From: Gammaproteobacteria bacterium
Lineage (GTDB): Bacteria > Pseudomonadota > Gammaproteobacteria > Burkholderiales > Sulfuricellaceae
Direction: 5' to 3'
Assembly (NCBI GenBank): GCA_018824405.1
Contig: JAHJGO010000017.1
Location: 1 to 64,000, forward strand
DNA: 64,000 bases
The position numbers and the translations under genes are program-made. A model generated the notes under the pieces. That model had not been told where the DNA came from, ran no database searches, and was given only the letters and a program-made list of their open reading frames with translations. Position 1 is the first letter of the stretch. The number at the start of each line of letters is the position of its first letter. Positions 1 through 8,426 of this stretch are shown one piece after another.

Positions 1-1
1 C

Positions 2-103
2 CTGCAAAACATCAGCCAGAAGTGGACCATGCCGATCCGGGATTGGAAAGCCGCCCTAAACCGGTTTACCATCCAGTTCGACGACCGGATGCCGCAACGT
101 TAA
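2..103 (+). CDS. IS256-family transposase, C-terminal tail (partial)
   Basis: The window opens inside a reading frame of 33 codons ending in TAA at 101-103. The visible peptide contains KWTMPIRDWKAALNRF followed by IQFDDR, the very conserved end of IS256-type (DDE, Mutator-like) transposases. The catalytic residues lie off the left edge, so whether the copy is intact cannot be judged. It is followed by a sequence matching the terminal inverted repeat of that family, which supports the call. It belongs to the mobile region that ends at tRNA-Asp. Confidence 0.75.
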   Translation: MQNISQKWTMPIRDWKAALNRFTIQFDDRMPQR

Positions 104-110
104 ACAAAAA

Positions 111-139
111 CCCGTTTACACAAAATTCAGGACACCCCC
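111..139. repeat. Right terminal inverted repeat of the IS256-family element
   Basis: About eight bases after the transposase stop comes GTTTACACAAAATTCAGGAC and then a C-rich run. This is the usual inner-to-outer order of an IS256 terminal repeat (GTTTACACAAAATT...). The other end is outside the window, so the exact boundary and the target duplication cannot be fixed. Confidence 0.6.
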
Positions 140-240
140 TGGCAGGTTGCCGCTGCATTGCCGACAGATTCGTCCCGCAGCCCCAAGGTCAGCTTTGGCC
201 GATGACCTGCCCGTTACCCTGAAGATTTCATCGTCGCTTC

Positions 241-274
241 CTCGGCCTTATGTGAAGCTTCACATAAGGCCGAG
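241..274. repeat. Perfect 34-bp palindrome
   Basis: The sequence CTCGGCCTTATGTGAAG is followed with no spacer by its exact reverse complement, giving two 17-bp arms. It sits in the roughly 155 bp between the IS256 end and the IS21 end, where I see no gene. There is no T-run on either side, so it does not look like a simple terminator. It could be a recombinase or protein binding site, or a scar of an earlier mobile element. The rest of 140-296 shows nothing I recognise. Confidence 0.7.
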
Positions 275-351
275 ATCCCGACAAATATGCCATAGCTGTC
301 AATCAGCATCCAAATTTGACCACCTTTCAGCGTCCAATTTTGACCAGGGTT

Positions 352-1086
352 TCAAGCTGACTTCTTGCGCTGTTTGAAGCGGAAGGAATCGTTACCTGTT
401 TCCAGAATGTCGCAGTGGTGAGTAATGCGGTCGAGCAATGCCGTGGTCATCTTGGCATCGCCGAAGACCTGCACCCATTCCCCGAAACTGAGGTTGGTGG
501 TGATGATCAGACTGGTACGCTCGTAGAGCTGGCTGATCAGGTGGAACAGCAAAGCGCCACCGGATTCCGGGAACGGCAAATACCCCAGCTCATCCAGAAT
601 CACCCCATCCATCTGGGTCAGCTGTCGCGCTAGGGCGCCAGCCCGGCCTTGAGTCTTCTCCTTCTCCAGTTGGTTCACCAGGTCCACCGCGTTATAGAAG
701 CGCACTCGCTTCCCCGCATGGATCGCCGCCACGCCCAGCGCAGTCGCCAGATGCGTCTTGCCGGTACCGGTGCCCCCCACCAGAATCAGGTTATGCGCCT
801 CCGCCATGAAGGCACCGGTAGCCAGTTGCCGAATCTGCTGCTCAAGCACAGGGGATTCCGGCCACTGGAAGCTCTCCAGATCGCGGTGGACCGGGAACTT
901 CGCCACATGCAACTGATAGCGCAGGCTTCTTGCCTGTCGGTCCACGGCTTCCGCCTCGACCAGGCGCTGGAGCCACACCTCCGGTGCTTCCGGTTTGCGG
1001 GTGCGTTCCGCGCCCATCTCTGCCAGTTCGGCTGCCATGCCATAGAGGTGCAGCGCCTTAAGGCGTTGGGTCAGTTCAGCCAGCAT
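352..1086 (-). CDS. istB: IS21-family helper ATPase IstB
   Basis: IstB is the AAA+ ATPase that works with the IstA transposase, by analogy with DnaC/MuB-like target selection. The P-loop GGTGTGKTH lies near residue 105, and a Walker B strand [11 protein letters not shown] about 60 residues later. The C-terminus ends in a basic tail ([10 protein letters not shown]). I start at MLAELTQRL (1086), the usual IstB start, rather than an upstream in-frame ATG at 1122; this gives 244 residues, normal for the family. It overlaps the end of istA by 16 bp, consistent with translational coupling. No frameshift is visible. Confidence 0.93.
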   Translation of the reverse strand: MLAELTQRLKALHLYGMAAELAEMGAERTRKPEAPEVWLQRLVEAEAVDRQARSLRYQLHVAKFPVHRDLESFQWPESPVLEQQIRQLATGAFMAEAHNLILVGGTGTGKTHLATALGVAAIHAGKRVRFYNAVDLVNQLEKEKTQGRAGALARQLTQMDGVILDELGYLPFPESGGALLFHLISQLYERTSLIITTNLSFGEWVQVFGDAKMTTALLDRITHHCDILETGNDSFRFKQRKKSA

Positions 1087-2570
1087 GGCATCCCTCCGCG
1101 CAGGCTGTCGTAACGTCCGCAATCAGCCACGGGCTCGACGACCAGCATAAGCGAGTTGGAAACGCTGATTGGCTCGGGTTTGGCCGGTGTCAGCAAGCGG
1201 TGCAGATGATTGAGGATGACTGCGGATGAGACCGTGCCTTGCTCCAGTGCCAGTTCACAGGCCACGGTCACCAGATCGGCGCCGTACTGACGCATCGCCA
1301 GCAGCACTTCGACAAAGGCGCGGTCGCCCTGGGGTGACTTGAGCAGTTTGTCCTTCACCGTGCCAATGGCCGTTGGCAAGGCCCAGTCCTGGAACGGCGC
1401 ACCGTTCCTGAGTGCGCCGGGTTTCTTCTCCAGCACCGGCAGGTAGTGCCAGGGATCGAGAATCAGCCGTTCCCGGCCGAAATGGCGTGCATGCTCGGCG
1501 ATCAGTTTGCCATCCGCCACCACCCGGATGCGGTTCGCATCTGCCCGGACAGAAACCCGCTGTCCGGCATACTCTGCCGGCACGCTGTAGCGGTTGCGAT
1601 CGTAACTCACCAGGCAGGTGGAGGACACCCGGTTGGTCTGCTCGAAGTAGCCGTCGAAGGGAACAGTAATTGGCCGCAGGCAGGGTTGTTCTTCGGCGAA
1701 CAGCGCCGCAATGGAACGCGCCTTCCATGTGGGATGCGGACGCTGGGCCAACTCCGTACAGCGGGTTTCCAGCCAGTCATTCAGATCTTCCAGGGTGTCG
1801 AAACGCAGGATGGGTGTGAACAGCCATTCACGCACATTGCCGACCTGATTCTCGACCTGCCCCTTCTCCCACCCGGAAGCCGGTGTGCAGGCTACCGGCT
1901 CGAACAGGTAATGGCTGGCGAGCGCCAGGAAGCGGCGGTTGAACTGGCGTGCCTTGCCGCTGAAGATGGTATCCACGATGGTTCTGGGGTTGTCGTAAAT
2001 CATCCGCACTGGCACCCCGCCGAAGTAGGCGAACGCGCGGTTGTGCGCATCGAATACCATTTCCTGGGATTCGCGCGGATAGGCGGCCAGAAACATCTGG
2101 CGGCTATGGGCGAGACGGAAGTGGGCGAGTTTCACAACCTGGGCGACCCCACCCAGAATGACATGCTCGTGGCTCCAGTCGAACTGGCAGGCGTCGCCTG
2201 CGGCGTAGACCAGCGGGACAAAGGCGTCCTGGCCGGCGCCAGGACGCTGTTCCTTCCACGTCTTCACGAAGCGCTGCACGCTGTCGTAGGCGCCGGCATA
2301 GCCTTCCCGTTGCAGGTCTTCGAACAGGCGCTGGGCGGTACGGCGTTCTCGCTTGGGGCGTTGACCATCTTGTTCCAGCCAGTTCTCAAGTGTCATCTGG
2401 AACTTGCCCAGCCTGGGGGCTGGCTGACGTTCTCGCTGGTAGATGGAATCTGCTGTTGCATTGAGGTATTTCTTGACGGTGTTGCGGGACAGATTGAGGT
2501 CGCGGGCAATCGAGCTGATGCTCTCGCCCTTGACCTTGTGACGGCGGCGTATCTTGCCGATGGTTTCCAT
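1071..2570 (-). CDS. istA: IS21-family transposase IstA
   Basis: IstA is the DDE transposase of the element. A helix-turn-helix ([17 protein letters not shown]) lies at about residues 18-35. The RNase-H-fold core follows with candidate acidic residues in ACQFDW, IYDNPRT and [11 protein letters not shown] Mu-type C-terminal DNA-binding region ends the protein. I place the start at [10 protein letters not shown] (ATG at 2570, with GGAG about ten bases upstream); a longer frame reaches 2633 but starts inside the terminal repeat. The frame is full length (499 residues) and intact, so with istB the element may still be mobile. Confidence 0.93.
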   Translation of the reverse strand: METIGKIRRRHKVKGESISSIARDLNLSRNTVKKYLNATADSIYQRERQPAPRLGKFQMTLENWLEQDGQRPKRERRTAQRLFEDLQREGYAGAYDSVQRFVKTWKEQRPGAGQDAFVPLVYAAGDACQFDWSHEHVILGGVAQVVKLAHFRLAHSRQMFLAAYPRESQEMVFDAHNRAFAYFGGVPVRMIYDNPRTIVDTIFSGKARQFNRRFLALASHYLFEPVACTPASGWEKGQVENQVGNVREWLFTPILRFDTLEDLNDWLETRCTELAQRPHPTWKARSIAALFAEEQPCLRPITVPFDGYFEQTNRVSSTCLVSYDRNRYSVPAEYAGQRVSVRADANRIRVVADGKLIAEHARHFGRERLILDPWHYLPVLEKKPGALRNGAPFQDWALPTAIGTVKDKLLKSPQGDRAFVEVLLAMRQYGADLVTVACELALEQGTVSSAVILNHLHRLLTPAKPEPISVSNSLMLVVEPVADCGRYDSLRGGMPCWLN

Positions 2571-2680
2571 GCAGATCACTCCAGGTTGCTCCAGCACAAA
2601 AAGGCTGGATGATGGCACAACCGGGGTGGTCAAATTTGGACGCTGTTTACCCCGGATTCCTGGTCAGTTTTGCACGCTGA

Positions 2681-2962
2681 TTAACAGCGTTTGAGATGGA
2701 CGCTGGACGTCAGGGTTTCGCGCAACAGTCCGGCCTGAACCAGTTTCGCGGCATAGCCCTTGGTTGCTTGGCCGCTAACGATGTTAATGATGTCAGCGGA
2801 TGACCATCCCCAGCGGTAGATCCAGTCGAGCACGCGCAGACGTTTCTGCTGTGATCGCTTGTTGGGAGATTGGCCATCGAGGTATTTTGCGGCGACGGGT
2901 GGCCGCCTTTTTAAGGTGGCCAGCGTTTGGTTTGTGGGATGATCTGGGTGCAGTGCTTCCAT
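2681..2962 (-). pseudogene. Small DNA-binding-like island protein, 3' end cut by the IS21 element
   Basis: The frame starts at ATG 2962 with AAAGGA at a good distance upstream and encodes MEALHPDHPTNQ... followed by RVLDWIYRWGWSS and GYAAKLVQAGLL. The pattern (two helices, then a 'K-L-x-x-x-G-L-L' element) resembles a winged-helix domain such as those in mobilisation or replication accessory proteins of integrative elements; I do not recognise the family with certainty. The last four codons and the stop come from the terminal repeat of the IS21 element, so the gene has lost its natural end. No continuation is visible beyond the other IS end. Confidence 0.6.
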
Positions 2963-3171
2963 GGTGGGTCCTTTCGTAAGGGTTGGTACCATGGGATATA
3001 GCGAACGCACTGCGGGGAAGCCTTCGTCTGCCGCTGGCAGACAGCGCTCATGAATCTGCACCGTATCGGGCTCGCTTTGCTCGGCGGCTAGGGCCGCTTC
3101 CCCAATACTGGCGCGGCTGAACGCCACGCCTGCATCTTCCTGTTTGCCTTACGCCCTTTGGGCTCCAGCGA

Positions 3172-3480
3172 CCGGCATGCCGGCCTCGGGGGTGTCGCCG
3201 CACAAACCGCGGCTACCCACCTTCTGGGTACTGCGTGCAGCGTGCTCTACGAGCCCCCTTCACTTGACCTCCCCTAAAGGGGACTTCCGCTTGGGCGGAA
3301 GCAGAACGTGGGTAGCCTCGCTTCGCGGGCGACACGGGTGCAAGCACCCCCATCCGCAGACCGTGTGCCAGGGGGCACACTTTGATCCGGGGCAAGCCCG
3401 GATGCAATCTGCGGACGGCTCCCCCAGGTCTGACCGTGAGACGGCCAGACGGCTGCGTCCTGGACGGACTGGCCCCACTG
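3172..3480. other. Non-coding region packed with short strong hairpins
   Basis: Between the truncated gene and the integrase lie about 570 bp (2963-3529) without a credible gene; 2963-3171 shows nothing I recognise. From 3172 there is a run of inverted repeats: CCGGCATGCCGG (3172-3183), TACCCA/TGGGTA (3214-3230), CCCCTAAAGGGG (3271-3282), CTTCCGC/GCGGAAG (3284-3301), GGGTGC/GCACCC (3336-3349), GTGTGCC/GGCACAC (3363-3380) and ATCCGGG/CCCGGAT (3385-3403). The last two are enclosed by a further stem, TCCGCAGA (3353-3360) with TCTGCGGA (3408-3415), giving a branched fold. It may be a structured RNA, a transfer origin or a recombination site; sequence alone does not decide. Confidence 0.6.
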
Positions 3481-3529
3481 GCTGAGGCCAGCGGCTCCCT
3501 TCTGCGCATCTCCAAGTCTTCACTAGCAA

Positions 3530-5152
3530 CTAGCGTGTACGATGCCTGTCACCACGCCCAACAATCCTTGGGACTTTTACCGGTGGCACCACCTGAGCCA
3601 GCATATCTGCCAGCACATTAATCCGTCGTCCAATACCATAGCGGCCACCTACAGTACCTGGCTCATGACCACATATCTGGTCAACAGCGGAATCATCCAG
3701 ACCAGCATTCTTGCACAGGTCTTTGAACAAGTGCCTGAAACTGTGGAAGACTTTGGATTTTTCAGTAATGCCCAATGACCCCAGATAGCGGCCATACCAT
3801 TTGGAGTATGACTTGCTTTGAATCTCATCGCTGCATTTGACCTTGGGAAAGAGGCGTCCTGAGCAGGTTTTAACATAGTCTAGCAACCCTGCCTCAATCA
3901 GGGCAGGATGAAGAGGCACATCCCGGTCTGCGCTGCCTTCATTCTTGCCATCCTCGGTATGGATGTAGGGATGGCCTTCAGCATCCACCAGGAACTGCCG
4001 GGTCTTGAGCAAAGCAATTTCTTCCAGGCGCATCCCTGTCAGATATGCAATGGCAGGCATCCATGCAGCAGCCTCCCCTCCTCCACCCCGTGGACGAAAG
4101 CCCTGAGTGTAGATCGGAGAATTGAAGAAGGTCTTGAGTTCCTCATCACTCAAGGGAAGACGCTTCTTGCCTGCCATACCTCGCTTGGATTGCTTGATCC
4201 TGATTTTTTCAAAGGGATTATGCGGCAGAAACTTGACGTATTTGCTGTTATCTCGCCCGGAATTGAACAGCGTGCCCACAAAACCGATTTTGTTGGCAAC
4301 CGTGCCAGGAGCAAGACTTTTCTCATGAAGCAAAAAATCACGGTATGCCAGCACATCTTCACGTGTAATAAACTGAGGTGCGGAAGAACAGAAACTCATG
4401 AACAATTTCATGGAAGCCAGGTATGACGCCTTTGTATTCTCCCTGCGGTCACATTCCTTGACCCATACATCATAGAGATTCTGCCAAGTCACGTCTGGCT
4501 TTTTGGCCGCGGCTGCATTTTGCAGTTCGTACTGGCTGGGGAGAACATCGTCAACGGGTTGTTTGACCACATCACCATTGTGACGTAGCGCCATGCCTTG
4601 ATAGGCCTCCAGGGTGGCCTGGGTCATCACGTAGGCCATACGGCGCCAGTCTGTCGGAGATAACCTGGGATCATAGCCACGACCGATCAGATGGGTTCGG
4701 GCAGGCTCCAACATGGGCTCCACATTGCCCATGGCCAGTTGACGCCGAAGGGATTTGATGGCGTCTTCGATGTGCTGACCATATACCTCGAACGCTTCTT
4801 GATCCATTCCGGCGATACGTGTTTCCTGGTCGTTTTCGAGCAAAGCTATCCGCATGAGGCTACCAAAACGCTTTTCCAGTTCTGGTGTAATGCAGGTCAG
4901 GGGAAGGCGCTGGGTGCGCAGAATGCCTTCGCTGGAATACGGGTCGACAGGCAAGTTGTCGAATATCGCACGTGCTTCTGCAATTTGATTATCGGCTTCA
5001 ACCGCATAGCGTTTGCATTCACGTACAGCTTTTGGAAAATCACGACCAAGTGATTTCTTGATTTCACGTTTGCCGATGATTTGACGAAGTTCGGCGGGAA
5101 CGGATTGACGGAAGTAGTAGGTATTGTCTTTGTGGGTAAGATAGGGAGGCAT
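3530..5152 (-). CDS. Tyrosine recombinase (island integrase) with DUF6538-like N-terminus
   Basis: This site-specific integrase of 540 residues should insert and excise the genomic island. The N-terminus (YYFRQSVPAELRQIIG) resembles the arm-binding DUF6538 domain. A SAM-like core-binding domain follows in the middle, and the catalytic domain fills the last 200 residues: arginine in YLTGMRLEEIALL, HSFRHLFKDL (HxxR), HEPG, and the tyrosine nucleophile in GGRYGIG. I start at ATG 5152 because AAGGA stands about seven bases upstream; an in-frame ATG at 5209 would add 19 residues but overlaps direct repeats. The 5' end faces the 3' end of tRNA-Asp about 100 bp away, the usual arrangement for an island in a tRNA gene. 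Confidence 0.9.
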   Translation of the reverse strand: MPPYLTHKDNTYYFRQSVPAELRQIIGKREIKKSLGRDFPKAVRECKRYAVEADNQIAEARAIFDNLPVDPYSSEGILRTQRLPLTCITPELEKRFGSLMRIALLENDQETRIAGMDQEAFEVYGQHIEDAIKSLRRQLAMGNVEPMLEPARTHLIGRGYDPRLSPTDWRRMAYVMTQATLEAYQGMALRHNGDVVKQPVDDVLPSQYELQNAAAAKKPDVTWQNLYDVWVKECDRRENTKASYLASMKLFMSFCSSAPQFITREDVLAYRDFLLHEKSLAPGTVANKIGFVGTLFNSGRDNSKYVKFLPHNPFEKIRIKQSKRGMAGKKRLPLSDEELKTFFNSPIYTQGFRPRGGGGEAAAWMPAIAYLTGMRLEEIALLKTRQFLVDAEGHPYIHTEDGKNEGSADRDVPLHPALIEAGLLDYVKTCSGRLFPKVKCSDEIQSKSYSKWYGRYLGSLGITEKSKVFHSFRHLFKDLCKNAGLDDSAVDQICGHEPGTVGGRYGIGRRINVLADMLAQVVPPVKVPRIVGRGDRHRTR

Positions 5153-5174
5153 TAGCTGTCCTTGTGGACCGCGT

Positions 5175-5196
5175 TTTGTACCCTGACTTTGTACCC
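5175..5196. repeat. Two direct copies of TTTGTACCC, 13-bp period
   Basis: TTTGTACCC occurs at 5175-5183 and again at 5188-5196, just upstream of the chosen integrase start and close to the island end at tRNA-Asp. Short direct repeats in this place commonly serve as arm-type sites for the integrase or its excisionase. That role is inferred from position only. Confidence 0.45.
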
Positions 5197-5210
5197 CGGA
5201 AGCAACCATA

Positions 5211-5240
5211 GCCGTTGATTATATATTAATAATCAACGGC
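5211..5240. repeat. Inverted repeat between integrase and tRNA-Asp
   Basis: Arms GCCGTTGATTA and TAATCAACGGC (11 bp, perfect) flank an 8-base AT-rich loop. With one extra base the pairing continues outward into CCAT/ATGG. It lies in the region that must hold the integrase promoter and the 3' flank of tRNA-Asp, so it may be an operator, a recombination-protein site or a tRNA terminator. Confidence 0.5.
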
Positions 5241-5252
5241 ATGGCTACATGT

Positions 5253-5329
5253 TGGCGGAGTGGACGGGACTCGAACCCGCGACCCCCGGCGTGACAGGCC
5301 GGTATTCTAACCAACTGAACTACCACTCC
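5253..5329 (-). tRNA. tRNA-Asp (anticodon GTC)
   Basis: Read on the minus strand, the acceptor arm GGAGTGG pairs with CCACTCC, the D arm has AGTTGGTTAGAA, the anticodon loop is CTGTCAC (GTC), and the T arm is GCGGGTTCGAGTCCCGT. The gene-encoded CCA follows the discriminator G. The 77-base length includes CCA. Its 3' end faces the integrase, so this gene is the probable integration site of the island; the 3' end is regenerated intact here. Confidence 0.97.
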
Positions 5330-5347
5330 ATAAACCTTAAGCACAAC

Positions 5348-5423
5348 TGGTGGGTGCTGACGGGGTCGAACCGCCGACATTCGCCTTGTAAGGGCGACGC
5401 TCTACCAACTGAGCTAAGCACCC
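5348..5423 (-). tRNA. tRNA-Val (anticodon TAC)
   Basis: On the minus strand it begins GGGTGCTTAGCTCAGTTGG, with anticodon loop CTTACAA (TAC) and T arm GGCGGTTCGACCCCGTC, ending in CACCC, discriminator A and encoded CCA. It lies 18 bases upstream of tRNA-Asp in the same direction, so the two are probably one transcript, possibly continuing from hupB. Confidence 0.97.
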
Positions 5424-5474
5424 GATGATTTACAACTGAGGGGTTTTTTCAAACCTCTCAAAATCAAAGAGCGG

Positions 5475-5747
5475 CTAGTTTACTGCATCTTTGAGCGCTT
5501 TGCCAGCTCTAAATTTAGGAGTTTTAGCGGCCTTGATTTTGATGGTTGCGCCGGTGCGAGGGTTGCGACCATTACGAGCAGCACGTTTGCCCACATAGAA
5601 GGTTCCAAAACCAACAAGGGTCACCATATCGCCTTTTTTCATGGCACCCTTTACAGCAGCAACAGCAGCATCCAGAGCGCGGCCAGCAGCAGCTTTAGAC
5701 ATGTCAGCATCTTTGGCGATCGCGTCAATCAACTCAGATTTGTTCAC
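5475..5747 (-). CDS. hupB: DNA-binding protein HU-beta
   Basis: HU is the small nucleoid protein that bends DNA without sequence preference as a dimer. The 90 residues show the complete fold: N-terminal helices ([18 protein letters not shown]), the GFGTF turn, and the DNA-embracing arm RNGRNPRTG with the conserved proline at the tip. The start codon is GTG with AGGGGA upstream. It lies directly downstream of lon, the classical order. A weak hairpin (5438-5457) follows between it and tRNA-Val. Confidence 0.97.
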   Translation of the reverse strand: MNKSELIDAIAKDADMSKAAAGRALDAAVAAVKGAMKKGDMVTLVGFGTFYVGKRAARNGRNPRTGATIKIKAAKTPKFRAGKALKDAVN

Positions 5748-5857
5748 GTGTAGTCCCCTTATCAGATTGGTTGTTGTTACAAACAGTCCAGCATCCGCTT
5801 TATATCAAGCTGCAAAACCTTGTGTCAAGCGGTTCTGCGAAGTTTCATGTCTTAAGT

Positions 5858-8278
5858 TTAATGTTTGACGGTCACAGTAACGCCATTTTCCTCCACCACA
5901 GCGGGGATCGGCGTATCCTCATCGGTCTTCTCCGGCAGCGCTTCCGGCTTTCTTTCCAATGCAAAATCAAGAACTTGATCAATCCACTTAACGGGATGAA
6001 TCTCAAGCTTACCCTTGATGTTATCGGGAATTTCCACCAGATCCTTGACGTTCTCCTGCGGGATCAGCACCTTCTTGATTCCGCCACGGTGTGCAGCCAG
6101 AAGCTTCTCTTTCAAACCACCTATCGGCAACACTTCGCCTCGCAGGGTGATTTCACCGGTCATGGCCACATCTGCTCGCACGGGGATGCCAGTCAGGATT
6201 GAAACCATCGCCGTAGTCAGGGCAATACCAGCACTTGGCCCATCCTTGGGCGTCGCCCCCTCAGGCAAGTGGATGTGAATATCCTTCTTTTGATAAAAAT
6301 CATCCTCGATGCCTAAACCACGGGCACGACTGCGTACCACGGAAAGAGCGGCCTGAATGGATTCCTGCATGACCTCGCCCAGTTTGCCAGTAGTTGTCAT
6401 CTTACCTTTGCCTGGCAACGCAACCCCTTCAATGGTCAGCAGCTCTCCACCCACTTCGGTCCACGCCAGTCCTGTTACCTGGCCAACCTGGTTATGCTGC
6501 TCCGCGACGCCAAAAGTAAAGCGTTGTACTCCAAGGTATTTTTCGAGGTTACGTGCCGTAACAGAGACTTTTTTGCCTCCTTTTTTGAGCAGCAATTCCT
6601 TCACCACCTTGCGGCAGATCTTGGCGATTTCACGTTCCAGACTACGCACACCCGCTTCACGTGTGTAATAACGCACCACATCTCGCACCACACCCTCGGG
6701 AACACCGATTTCGGTATCCTTCAGTCCATGCGTCTTGAGCTGCTTGGGCAGCAGATAACGCATGGCGATATTGATCTTCTCGTCCTCGGTATAGCCGGAC
6801 AGACGGATGACTTCCATGCGATCCAGCAATGGCGCCGGTATATTCATGGTGTTGGAAGTTGCAACAAACATCACATCCGAAAGGTCATACTCCACCTCGA
6901 CGTAATGATCGACAAACGTATGATTCTGTTCCGGATCGAGCACTTCCAGCAGTGCAGACGACGGATCGCCACGGAAATCCATACCCATCTTGTCCACTTC
7001 ATCCAGCAGGAACAGCGGATTGCGCACCGCCACTTTGCTCATGCTTTGCAGAATTTTGCCCGGCATGGATCCGATATAGGTACGGCGGTGACCGCGTATC
7101 TCCGATTCGTCACGCACACCACCCAAAGCCATACGCACGAACTTGCGGTTGGTGGCACGAGCAATCGACTGGCCCAGCGAGGTCTTGCCTACCCCTGGAG
7201 GCCCGACCAGGCACAGGATCGGGGCTTTGAGCTTGTCCACACGCTGCTGCACGGCAAGATACTCGACAATCCTCTCCTTAACCTTTTCAAGCCCGTAGTG
7301 ATCCTCTTCCAGAATCGCATCGGCAATAGCCAGATCCTTGCTGATCTTGGTTTTCTTCTTCCACGGCAAACCGACCAGAACATCGATGTAATTGCGTACC
7401 ACGGTCGCCTCAGCTGACATCGGCGACATCAGCTTGAGCTTCTTGAGCTCTGCATCAGCCTTGGCCTTGGCCTCCTTGGGCATCTGCGCAGCCTTGATTT
7501 TTTTCTCCAGCTCATCCAGATCGGCGCCTTCATCCATATCGCCCAGCTCTTTCTGGATCGCCTTGACCTGTTCGTTGAGGTAATACTCGCGCTGACTCTT
7601 TTCCATCTGACGCTTGACCCGGCCACGGATGCGTTTCTCGACCTGAAGGATATCTATCTCGGAATCCAGTTGGCCCAACAAGTGTTCAAGCCTCTCACGC
7701 ACCGAGAACATTTCCAGCACGTGTTGCTTCTGCTCCAATTTCAGAGGCAGATGTGCAGCGATGGTGTCTGCAAGGCGGCCGGCTTCATCGATGCTGGCCA
7801 GGGAAGTCAGAATCTCAGGAGGAATTTTCTTGTTCAGCTTGACGTATTGATCAAACTGGGCAAAAACGCTGCGCATCATCGCTTCGGTTTCATGATCGTT
7901 TTCAGGAGGTGCGGGAACCACGTCGGCCTGAGCGGAAAAATAGGCCTCATCGTCAAAAAATTCGGTTACTTCGGCGCGCTGACTGCCTTCCACAAGCACT
8001 TTTACCGTTCCATCAGGAAGTTTCAGCATCTGCAAAATACTTGCAACGCTACCGATGGTGTAAAGATCATCCAGAGTTGGCTCGTCCTTGGCGGCGGATT
8101 TCTGCGCCACCAGCAGAATGTGCTTGCCCGATTCCATGGCCGCCTCAAGCGCCTTGATGGATTTTGGGCGACCAACGAAGAGGGGAATCACCATTTGCGG
8201 AAACACTACAACGTCGCGCAGAGGCAACAAGGGCAATCTTACGGTACTGGAGAGCGGTTCTTGCGTTTGTAACGACAT
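5858..8278 (-). CDS. lon: ATP-dependent protease Lon
   Basis: Lon degrades misfolded and regulatory proteins in the cytoplasm. The 806 residues hold the N-terminal substrate domain (first ~200), a coiled-coil region, the AAA+ module with Walker [12 protein letters not shown] and Walker [11 protein letters not shown], and the C-terminal protease domain with the catalytic serine in PKDGPSAG and the lysine in [12 protein letters not shown]. Length is close to the family norm (about 780-810). It is the last protease gene after tig, clpP and clpX, separated from clpX by about 150 bp with its own heat-shock-like promoter. Confidence 0.98.
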   Translation of the reverse strand: MSLQTQEPLSSTVRLPLLPLRDVVVFPQMVIPLFVGRPKSIKALEAAMESGKHILLVAQKSAAKDEPTLDDLYTIGSVASILQMLKLPDGTVKVLVEGSQRAEVTEFFDDEAYFSAQADVVPAPPENDHETEAMMRSVFAQFDQYVKLNKKIPPEILTSLASIDEAGRLADTIAAHLPLKLEQKQHVLEMFSVRERLEHLLGQLDSEIDILQVEKRIRGRVKRQMEKSQREYYLNEQVKAIQKELGDMDEGADLDELEKKIKAAQMPKEAKAKADAELKKLKLMSPMSAEATVVRNYIDVLVGLPWKKKTKISKDLAIADAILEEDHYGLEKVKERIVEYLAVQQRVDKLKAPILCLVGPPGVGKTSLGQSIARATNRKFVRMALGGVRDESEIRGHRRTYIGSMPGKILQSMSKVAVRNPLFLLDEVDKMGMDFRGDPSSALLEVLDPEQNHTFVDHYVEVEYDLSDVMFVATSNTMNIPAPLLDRMEVIRLSGYTEDEKINIAMRYLLPKQLKTHGLKDTEIGVPEGVVRDVVRYYTREAGVRSLEREIAKICRKVVKELLLKKGGKKVSVTARNLEKYLGVQRFTFGVAEQHNQVGQVTGLAWTEVGGELLTIEGVALPGKGKMTTTGKLGEVMQESIQAALSVVRSRARGLGIEDDFYQKKDIHIHLPEGATPKDGPSAGIALTTAMVSILTGIPVRADVAMTGEITLRGEVLPIGGLKEKLLAAHRGGIKKVLIPQENVKDLVEIPDNIKGKLEIHPVKWIDQVLDFALERKPEALPEKTDEDTPIPAVVEENGVTVTVKH

Positions 8279-8315
8279 GGAATATGCACCTTAATAATTG
8301 CCAGATTATTTGAAG

Positions 8316-8341
8316 TTAAGGGGAGGCCCGGGAATTTCAAG
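8316..8341 (-). promoter_or_regulatory. Candidate sigma32 (RpoH) promoter of lon
   Basis: On the minus strand CTTGAAA (8335-8341) is a perfect -35 heat-shock box. After 11 bases comes CCCCTTAA (8316-8323), close to the CCCCATNT -10 consensus. The expected start of transcription is about 25-30 bases before the lon ATG. Control of lon by the heat-shock sigma factor is well established in other Proteobacteria. Confidence 0.6.
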
Positions 8342-8391
8342 CCAAACTGGAAAATAAACTACAGCAAGCTTAGGGCTCTTTAATAGGATTA

Positions 8392-8415
8392 CCGGAAGCG
8401 CAGGCGCGCCTCCGG
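8392..8415 (-). terminator. Hairpin after clpX, possible weak terminator
   Basis: CCGGA and TCCGG close an inner GGCGCGCC palindrome just 11 bases after the clpX stop. There is no clear T-run after it on the minus strand, so it may slow or stabilise the transcript end rather than terminate fully. Confidence 0.3.
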
Positions 8416-8426
8416 AGCAAAACAAA

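Larger units (their letters stand above)
297..2686 (-). mobile_element. IS21-family insertion sequence, complete
   Basis: The element carries istA and istB, overlapping and in the same direction. Its ends are imperfect inverted repeats: the left reads TGTCAATCAGCATCCAAATT, the right (reverse complement) TGTTAATCAGCGTGCAAAAC. A second repeat set lies inside each end (CAGCGTCCAA followed by TTTTGACCA on the left, ATTTGACCA on the right), as is usual for the multiple transposase sites of IS21. Both ends begin with TG and end with CA. I see no clear target duplication (flanks CCATAGC and GCGTTTG), so rearrangement after insertion is possible. The right end lies inside a gene, which it truncates. 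Confidence 0.88.

Noticed and set aside
1446-2612. Long open frame on the plus strand opposite istA
   Set aside because: It is the antisense shadow of istA; its protein has no family motif, while istA shows the helix-turn-helix and DDE residues.
295-2688. Target-site duplication for the IS21 element
   Set aside because: The flanks share at most GC next to the ends; no 4-8 bp direct repeat is visible.
3144-3485. Possible small protein in the hairpin region
   Set aside because: No ribosome site, no plausible fold, and the base pattern is explained by inverted repeats.
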